64,000 bases of DNA from Maratus speciosus. Its lineage: Eukaryota; Arthropoda; Arachnida; Araneae; Salticidae. A program made the translations under genes and the position numbers. This document shows, piece by piece, positions 56,534-64,000 of this stretch. The stretch spans positions 534,195,073-534,259,072 of the forward strand of contig OZ010786.1 of NCBI GenBank assembly GCA_963932465.1, read 5' to 3'. Below the pieces are notes generated by a model. That model was given only the letters and a program-made list of their open reading frames with translations, did not search any database and was not told where the DNA came from. Each line of letters begins with the position of its first letter. Within the stretch, counting starts at the first letter, position 1.

Positions 56534-59449
56534 TCTATAAATATAAAAGCCGTTCTCTGTGTGTATGTCCTTTATACAAATCTTTAATTTTTGACCGATT
56601 TGCACGAAACTCGACGTACATACATTTTAGAACGTGGAAAAGATCACTGTCTACTTTAAAAAAATTATCAGACCACTATTTATCTCTTTTTTCTACCACT
56701 TCCATAATTTAACATTATACAAATATCTCTTTTTAAATCTTTTTTAATTCAAACGTTTCTTTCCTGTTGCCAAACCCTTAAAAATGACACAATAATGCGA
56801 AAAAAATAAGAATAACGCATGTATTTTGTTTCTATTTGCCAATAAAAATTCAGATTTTCTTGCTATATTTTTGCGTGTTTGATAATGACGTCATTCTAAA
56901 CAGAAAATTTACATTTTTTTTGTATATAAAATAAAAACTTTAACTATAGGAGCTTTAACTAAATAACGTAGCACCTGAATTTGATTTTTTTTTTTTTTTT
57001 AAATTAACACATCTATTTTAATACAAACAGTCAAATTTCATGAAAACAATTTAAGGGGGAAAAAAAGGCTAGATATGACGTCACATTCTATCAAATCTTT
57101 TCAACGCGTAATCAAACTCATTGTAAACGTATGGCTCCTATATTTTGCTTACTACTTCGATTGTATACTACAGCCATATCTTATAGCTATACGTTATCGC
57201 TAAGTGTTGTATTGGTTTAGATTCAGTGCTAACATCTCCTGTGATTTATAGCAAAAAGAGAGCGGTTATTTACATTTTCAAAAAAAATTCTTGACAGATG
57301 TCTTGATTTAAAATTTATGGAAAATGACATCATTTCATCTAATCATTGTCTAATCATCAAATTTTCCAAATAAAATTTTAGTACTTACTACATCATTTGC
57401 ATGTATTTTTTTGCATTTTCCCCCGTTTTGTGGAAGATATTGTATACTTCTGTTACGCGCGCCAAAGAAAGCATGTGTTTTAATTTTAAAAGTTAAAAAA
57501 AGTACCACAATGTGTCAAAAGAACATCCTTTTTCTGAATTTAAATTTCGCGAGTTCCAAAATTAAAACTAAAAATGTGAGTTTTTTCATAAACGTCAAGT
57601 TAAGGCTTTTCATAAAGTTAACGCTGTTCTCAAATCCAAAGGAGCTATTTTCTGACATATTGTTTAATTAATTTTTGTTCGGAAACGCATGAAAATGACA
57701 GGAGTTCTTATTTAGAAACTATGAAATCGAAATATAGTTTCCATATGTTGGAAAAGGTATAAGATCTTTCAGTTGATGGTTTGAACTGAAATTCGGACGC
57801 AACAGTGCAATAAAGGAAAACAACCGGCCGTCAAGCAACCACAATTGCTAATAACTCGATACGTAATTTATTTATGAAAAAAGGAAGAACTCATTTCAAT
57901 TCCAAATTGCTTTAATAGTCAGGCCTACAAATTTTAAGCCTTTACGTTTAATGTGTCAGAAAATGTGTCAGAAAGTTTCGTGTTGTTGAGCAGGTAACAG
58001 GAGAAGCACCTTAAGCATCATTGCAGGTTAGTATTTTGTGATCAAGTTGCATGCCAGATAGTCGCTTAAAACATAAGTCATTCTATATTGTTTTAAACAA
58101 AGGTGCATGCCATAATAGGTGTCAGGCACACTCATTGAAATAAGAATACCCTAGCGCACAGCCCCATTATTGAAGATAAACCAGTCAATATACTTAGAGA
58201 TAAAAATAGTTCTGCATTTTTCATTCAGCTAATAAGACTAATCCTTCATAATTGGGTTCACATGATTATATAACTTTCCCCTATAATTCTATGACTAAGC
58301 AACTAAAAACAATATGTTACGCACTAAAAACTAATACTGCAAGTCGCATGGAAATCGGTTTTGAAGAATTCAATTTATATGCACCCGGAACGAAATTCTC
58401 ATTTGAATTTTATATACTTATCAGGTTATTTTGAGTAGTTTGATTTTATATCTGTTAAATTCGTGTTTTATTTTATTTTATTTTATTTTTGGCGTTTTAA
58501 TTTCGTTTGCCAATTTAGTTATTGGATATTATGCGAAAGCAAACAAATTCTGAATTATTTACAATGTTTTTGAACAATTGAGCTAATATTTTGTGTTGGG
58601 TAAGCATATTTAAAAAATATGCATGCTTAAAAAATATTTTAAAACCCATAAAAAATTCGTAAATTGAGATAAACATTACAAATAAATATCACTGAAAGTA
58701 CTTTTGTTTTCTATAATACGTTGGAACAATCGAATGTACAATGTTTAGACGTTAAACTGCAGTAAAGGGGAAATTTGTTGTGTTAGGTTGTTGCCACCGA
58801 AAATATGATACCAGCGTTACTCATAAACATCTCTTTTCTTTATACTATTGCATTAACTGTAAACAGGTTCATCTTTCGTAATCGGGTTGCACTCAACTTT
58901 AAAAATATCCATCATTAAAAATTACTTTAAAATCCATTAAAATCAGAAAACTGAGGTACATTTTTCAAACAAATTTTATTTGAGAGAACTTTTTTCTGTT
59001 TGACATTGTAAAAAATGAAATTGTGTGATGTTTAAAAGTTAGAAAAATTGCAGTAAAGGCACATTTTATGGGTTACAATTTATGGGGCACAATTTATGGA
59101 TACTGAAATAGTGTTTTTACTTTATAATGTAGAGAATACCATACAAACGAGAATTTCACTAAGTGCTGTGCGATTTGGAGGAATTTTTTTTCCATAGTGT
59201 CAGGAAAATCACACATTTTTCTCTTACACCCGCCAAAGATACGTGCATTCTGTTATTAAAGCTCAGGGATTTTACTATGGTTGCAAGACAATAACGCGAT
59301 GTTTGTTTATTGTTTTTATAACGATTTAAGGATGGGAATGCACAAATTTCAGTTATTGTGATTGCTGTATTATTTCGTTTTATTTATTTTTTTTTTTACC
59401 TGGAAAGCTTCTTATAATTGACACGGGCGAAGCCGGGTAGTTCTGCTAG
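56534..59449 (+). mobile_element. Non-autonomous Helitron, 2,916 bp, with intact ends
   Basis: Starts A|TCTATAAATATAAAAGCCG and then a TGTGTGTATGTCC-type stretch and CCGATTTGCACGAAACTC, typical of arthropod Helitron 5' regions. Ends GGGCGAAGCCGGG (short GGCGAAGCC hairpin), then CTGCTAG followed by T. Insertion between A and T with TC...CTAG ends is the Helitron signature. No Rep/helicase frame is inside. The interior has diverged direct repeats (for example near 58,655 and 58,950; 57,458 and 59,230), and the latter part resembles the T repeat of this window. Confidence 0.85.
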
Positions 59450-59983
59450 TATTCTATAAAATGTTCGGGACATAAAGTTTTGTCACTGCAGATTTTTTAA
59501 GAGCACGTTAAATATAGTATGTGTGAATCACGGAAGGACTTGATTCATAAAAACATAATTTAGAAATTTAACTGTTTAAATTATTTATCTTTTTACATTC
59601 AAAAAATATGTTAAAGTATAAATTTAAATGTCTTAAATAAGTTTAATTTTAAATGAAGAATCCAAAAGTGTATATTATATGTATCAAGCCTTCTTAAAAG
59701 CATAAACATTACTGAATAAACATTTCAATGTTTACATAAAATAAGAAAAAAATGTGCAGAATTTTTTTATCGAATTAATAATCAATACAATAATATAAAA
59801 TATCATTAGCATCTAATAATATATTTTCGTTCTTTAAAAGAAGTCATGGAAATAAATGAAGTAGAGAAAAATCATATATTAATGATTTCTACAATCTAAA
59901 TTTTACATTACCATATATCACATCTTTTTTATATTGTTTTATATATTTTTTTCCGTCAGTTAAATAAATATTGTATGTGGTAT
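59450..59983. other. Spacer, non-coding
   Basis: About 530 bp with nothing recognised. Confidence 0.4.
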
Positions 59984-60763
59984 TGTTGGAGAACATATTC
60001 ATAAATATTAAGTTAAATATTTGTAAAGCATAATTTTGAATTTACTCAATAATGATTCATTATCTATTTTTAAGACAAATATTCAAGTTTTTAAAACACG
60101 TTTTAAAATATGATTTAAAATTGAAATAATACTAGGAATGCATGACAAAGCTTCTGACATGATTTATAAATAAGCCAAATAGTTCAGCAATCCTTTCAAA
60201 CATCGTATGCTTAATGATGATGCACCTGCTTATGTAATAACTCGATCGATGGAATACACAGATTGTTGCAGTGAATGTTGCAGTCATTCTTGCTTTGTTA
60301 ATTATTATTTAAAAAAAAACATCTTATTAGACACATTTATTTTGTCAGAAAATTTTTAATATATCAAGTGCATATATGATGCATCACAATGAGAAAATAG
60401 GAATGTATCACAAAGCTTATGACATGTGTTAAGAATGACTCCATGGTGATACTTGAAAATCTTTCAGTCGTTACTGTGGCAACCTCCCTTTTTATTGTGC
60501 TTCTGATTACTTCGATGTAGATGTAAAAAATTGATTTGAACCGTGACAATCAGTAATAATGGAATTCTCAAATGAGGATAATATTTGGATACCAATTTAT
60601 GTAAATAAATATGTATATACGTTTCTAAGAAGGAAGTTTATTTATTTAAGTCATAATGAATTTGATACTTTAGAACTGATTTATGAATAAGTTCTTATTA
60701 TTAGACTAACTATGAAATAGTTTGAATTATCAAACCTTCAATCTCAGTGACACAGTAAATCAT
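59984..60763 (+). repeat. Possible BEL/Pao 5' LTR
   Basis: Begins TGTTGGAGAACA and ends near TCA, just before a T run and a primer-site-like TGGCGTC. It contains a partial internal duplication (GACAAAGCTTCTGACATG near 60,143 and CACAAAGCTTATGACATG near 60,408). No matching 3' LTR is visible in the window, so both borders are provisional. Confidence 0.35.
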
Positions 60764-60768
60764 TTTTT

Positions 60769-60790
60769 TGGCGTCTCAGCTCCAGGATTA
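60769..60790 (+). other. Possible primer-binding site
   Basis: TGGCGTCTCAGCTCCAGGAT follows the proposed LTR after a T run. It starts with TGG, as complements of tRNA 3' ends do, and the sequence beyond it (GGATTAGAAC) resembles the complement of a T-arm. The spacing is two bases longer than in a standard tRNA. Confidence 0.35.
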
Positions 60791-60907
60791 GAACTATTGT
60801 TGTCTGGATTTTATCATCAAATGAGGTAAGTACCTCAAATTAAATTATATTGAATTAATTGAAGTGCATTGAATATATATTTTATTGATTAAATTCTTTA
60901 TTTTACG

Positions 60908-62410
60908 ATGGATCTGGAAACTCTTAAGAAATAAAAGAGCCTCGATTCGTAGTCAAACTACGAAAATATTTGATAAAATAAGGGATTTATTAGATAATAC
61001 ACAAAATTTAGATCTCGAGTATAGAAAATCGCAGCTGGATATTTTAAAACAGCAGTTGAATGATAAAATGTAAACTTTAAAATCCTTAAATTCTGAGATT
61101 GACCCACTGGTTCCAGGTAGTGAATTTGAAAAAGAAATCGAAAAATCTGAATGGTATAATGAAAATATTATTGAATGAAAATATAAAATTTCCAAGTTTA
61201 TAAATAATAACCCCGTTACTCCTGAAATTAAACAAGATGCTTCAGACATTAAATGTGATAGTAGTAGCAACAATAGTTCTCTACTAAAAGGTCAGAAAAT
61301 TCTGAATCAAAATTATTAAAACTTCCTAAAGTTAATATATCTAAATATTATGGTGATTCGTGTTTATGGCTTGAATTTCGGAGTCAATTTTCAAATGCGA
61401 TTGATAATAATGAGCATTTAACTCCGATTGATAAATTTTCCTGCTTAATGTCACTTTTGGGTGGAAGAGCTGCAAATACTACAGCAGACTGTTCGCTGAC
61501 TAAGGAAAATTATGCTTATGCTATAGAATTATTGAAAAATCGTTTTGGTCGTAATGAACTGATGATATATAGTCACTTGACTAAACTACTAAATTTGCAA
61601 TCTTTAAGAATTTCCAGTAATATTAAAGCTCTCAGAGATTTATATAATGAACGAGAAATTCAAATAATAAATCTTAACTCTTTAGGTGTTGCATCAGGTT
61701 CATATGGGCACTTGTTATGTCCGATTCTTGCAAAATTTATTCCATCGATATTGCACTAGAATATAATTGAAAACGTATTAAACATACTGATTGGGATGCT
61801 AATGAGCTAATAAATTTCATTAAAGACGAAATTGAATCTCGCGAGGCTAATGTTCAATTAAACTATTTTGAAAAATCAATCCCTGACAAGCAGGAAAATT
61901 ATAAGAAAAATTATAAAAGATTCATTCCCTCAGCTTCTGCCTTAACCACTAATATTAAAAATAACTGCATTTTTTGTAACCAGACTGATCAAAGTACTGA
62001 AAATTGTAAGTCTGTCACCATTCCGCAAATGAGCGAAAAATTGAAAAGTGAAGACAGATGCTTCATATGCTTCTGTAAATTTCACATGATCATTCTATGC
62101 AAATTTTCGAATGAAAACTGCGAAGTTTGTGGTAAAACATATCACAATACTATACTTTGTAATTCTAATAAAAAAAAAAACGTATCAAAAATTTCAGATT
62201 GTATTATTTCCTCCGTATCTCATTGTAAAAGTAATATAAATAACATCAGTAGAGAAGTAATATTGCAAACAATTCATGTAAAAGTAGAAGCGGGTGAAAA
62301 TTCACATTCTGCAATTTATTTGACTCTGCTAGTCACCGTACTTTCATTACAGAAAATTTAGATTCAAATTTAAAACCGGAGCTTATTAGAAAGGAAAATT
62401 ATACATAGAA
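60908..62410 (+). pseudogene. BEL/Pao retrotransposon gag-protease relic
   Basis: Order seen: an N-terminal coiled region (RASIRSQTTKIFDKIRDLLD, 60,940s) shifted from its ATG at 60,908; stop TAA at 61,071; a second block with IDPLVPGSEFEKEIEKSE; stop TGA near 61,176; the gag core (KYYGDSCLWLEFRSQF near 61,345, then the open frame 61,448-61,759 with ENYAYAIELLKNRFGR); Cys-rich knuckles (CIFCNQ near 61,966, CFICFCKFH near 62,050, CEVCGKTYH near 62,121); then, in a shifted frame, FDSASHRTFI at about 62,322-62,351, the aspartic protease active-site region. Sequence is lost after about 62,410. No reverse transcriptase or integrase follows. BEL/Pao gag forms particles and the protease matures them. 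This copy can do neither. Confidence 0.8.
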
Positions 62411-62659
62411 TGACACAAAATGTATAACGCTTCCGGGATTGAACTCTTCCGTGTCCTGATAATCTCGCGGCCATGTTAGACTTAAGAATTCCGATGCCGT
62501 ATTTGGCACTGCCTTATTTAATCTGTCTATCTATTCGTTGTGTAACATATTCTTCCTCATTTTTTCTAAAACCTTCAAAAAGTATACAATTATAACGCTT
62601 TAAGATCTAATTTAAAAATAACCAGATACCAACAAAAGGCTTCCGATGTATACAAACGA
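62411..62659. other. Spacer after the BEL/Pao relic
   Basis: About 250 bp; slightly GC-richer near 62,430-62,500, with no identifiable content. Confidence 0.4.
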
Positions 62660-63010
62660 TTACCGTTGCCATTCATAAGCACAAATTACAAATCCAAAAA
62701 CAAATGAATGAATCTTTCAGCTATTCATTAAATCCTCTTAAAATATTATGCAAAAGCATATTAATATTTTGAAATATAGCTCGATATAGCTGTATTCTTG
62801 AATTCATTCCTGTGAATTATTTTGTACTGGATTAACGTTTCCTTTCTAAAAATAAACGTATTTCAAATTATTTAAAGGCTTTATTATGCTTTAAAAATTA
62901 TTTTAAGAGCAAAATCAGATGTCGACCGTATTTTTTAATGATTCGTTCAAAGAGTCATTCATTTGTTTCTGGATTTGGAATTTGTGTTGTACAAGTGGCA
63001 TCACGAGTGA
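62660..63010. repeat. Inverted repeat, arms of about 50-70 bp
   Basis: AAATCCAAAAACAAATGAAT (near 62,691) pairs with ATTCATTTGTTTCTGGATTT (near 62,957), and pairing extends both ways. It lies just before the Helitron gene and may be part of that element. Confidence 0.5.
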
Positions 63011-63161
63011 ATGTTGATTTGATTTTTCAATATCTAAAAACAACGTGCTTACTTTTTCGCTATTCGCTAACAAAACTATTAGAAATCGATGTCTACTCTT
63101 CATCTTTTTTTTTTTTTTCATAAGAAATTGGAAGGTTATAGTTTTTTTTTCTTTTAATGAA

Positions 63162-64000
63162 ATGAACGAAGACGAAAGTCCCATTGCAAGAAGACGGCGA
63201 AGGAATAATGAACGGCAAGCAAGATGGCTAGCCAGGCAAAACCAGGAGTAGCGAGATAGAATTCGAGCAGAAAGTGCTGCAGCTGAACGAGTACGACGAG
63301 AAAGAAATGCAGAAGCCCATCATTCTCGAGAGCTTCAAAGCCATTTAATTGTTGAAGTTGATGAACACTTCTGCGGATCGATGAAAGCTATTTGCCAGTT
63401 CTGTGCTTCCAAAAATTTCAGTGCTGATCGCCCGCCTGACGGGAAATTTACAAGTTGCTGCCGTAAAGGAAGAGTGAAACTTGAGAAGCCTATAAATGCT
63501 TGTCATACCCTAATTTTTTGTTGAACTTGCTTACGGATCCGAGCAATCCTGATTACAAGAACTTTCGCGAAAATATTCGCTCATACAACAGTGCTGTTTC
63601 ATTTGCATCAATGGGGTCAAAAGTTGTTGATTTTAATGGTAGAGGACCTTATATTTTTAAAGTCCACGGTCAAATTTGTCACCAAACAAGCCACATTGAA
63701 CCGCTCAATGGTGAAGCTCACCAGTTTGCGCAACTCTATGTCATTGACAGCATTCAAGCTACTAAAATTAGAGTTACTCATCCTGCTAATGAGCAATGCT
63801 CCCCACGTATATTGGATCAAATTGATCGTTTTTTTAGGCAGCACAATCGGCTAACTAATACGTACTCTATGCTTCGGGATGTTCAGGCTCGAGCAATTCA
63901 AGAAGCAAATGAAGCAGGGGAGAATTTTCCTATTCTAAATATGGTGTTCCGCCGAGACCGAAATTCAGATCAGCGGCGATATAATGCCCCGACTGCCAAT
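63162..64000 (+). pseudogene. Helitron Rep/helicase N-terminal part, broken, runs off the window
   Basis: From the ATG at 63,162 a very basic start (MNEDESPIARRRRRNNERQA) meets a TAG at 63,249. The same frame then continues with an Arg/Glu-rich helix, CQFC near 63,400, a CC pair near 63,455 and GRVKLEKP. A frameshift near 63,505 moves reading to another frame with NLLTDPSNPDYKNFRENIRS, then SAVSFASMGSKV, GPYIFKVHGQICHQ and QFAQLYVIDS, diagnostic of the Helitron-like N domain that precedes the Rep nuclease. Rep HUH and Tyr motifs and the Pif1-type helicase would lie beyond 64,000. One stop and one shift in the first 280 codons make this copy inactive. Confidence 0.85.

Overview
The window is AT-rich eukaryotic DNA packed with transposable elements. 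It has no operons and no dense coding, long non-coding stretches, TA microsatellites, homopolymer runs and splice-type signals. The repertoire (piggyBac with TTAA target sites, several Tc1/mariner types, a Helitron, a BEL/Pao relic, Penelope-like reverse transcriptases, tRNA-headed SINEs) points to an invertebrate animal. An arthropod, perhaps a spider or other chelicerate, is my best guess, but that is inference. No host gene is complete here. The best host-gene candidate is a 5' terminal exon at 3,288-3,297 (+): a strong Kozak start, ten coding bases, then a consensus splice donor. If it is real, part of the window may be its first intron. A weaker candidate lies on the minus strand at about 10.9-11.9 kb.

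Layout. 1-13 kb: mostly featureless AT-rich DNA, with a TTAA-flanked MITE (1,988-2,464), the candidate first exon, a 147-bp-period tandem array (8.47-9.07 kb) and the minus-strand candidate gene. 13.4-15.1 kb: a Tc1-like non-autonomous element and a hAT MITE with a perfect 8-bp target duplication. 15.8-20.0 kb: a structurally complete 4.2-kb piggyBac element whose transposase is broken. 16-30 kb: two dispersed repeat segments, here called R and T, in the order R-T-R-T. The second R is split by a 4.8-kb element with GTGAC-rich inverted ends (21,774-26,574). That element itself holds a palindromic SINE pair and a third R copy. The second T is split by a Penelope-like element.

31-42 kb: Tc1/mariner derivatives, a 148-bp tandem array, a roughly 550-590-bp tandem array carrying a repeated coding-like module, and a second Penelope-like element between 420-bp inverted arms embedded in TA microsatellites. 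42.5-50.6 kb: a nest of elements bounded by inverted satellite arrays. It includes a pogo-like element, a piggyBac MITE inside it, a fold-back Tc1-like element and a second SINE pair. 50-56 kb: mostly empty, with a TTAA MITE and one long-TIR element. 56.5-59.4 kb: a non-autonomous Helitron with exact A|TC...CTAG|T ends. 60-62.4 kb: a degraded BEL/Pao LTR-gag-protease relic. 63.1-64 kb: the start of a broken Helitron Rep/helicase gene that runs off the window.

How the parts relate. Every recognised transposase, reverse transcriptase or helicase frame has stops, frameshifts or deletions, so nothing here looks autonomous. The nesting gives a relative chronology: R/T segments first, then the GTGAC element and the first Penelope-like copy, then the SINE pair. 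Similarities between segments were judged by eye, so percent identities and exact ends of older repeats are approximate.
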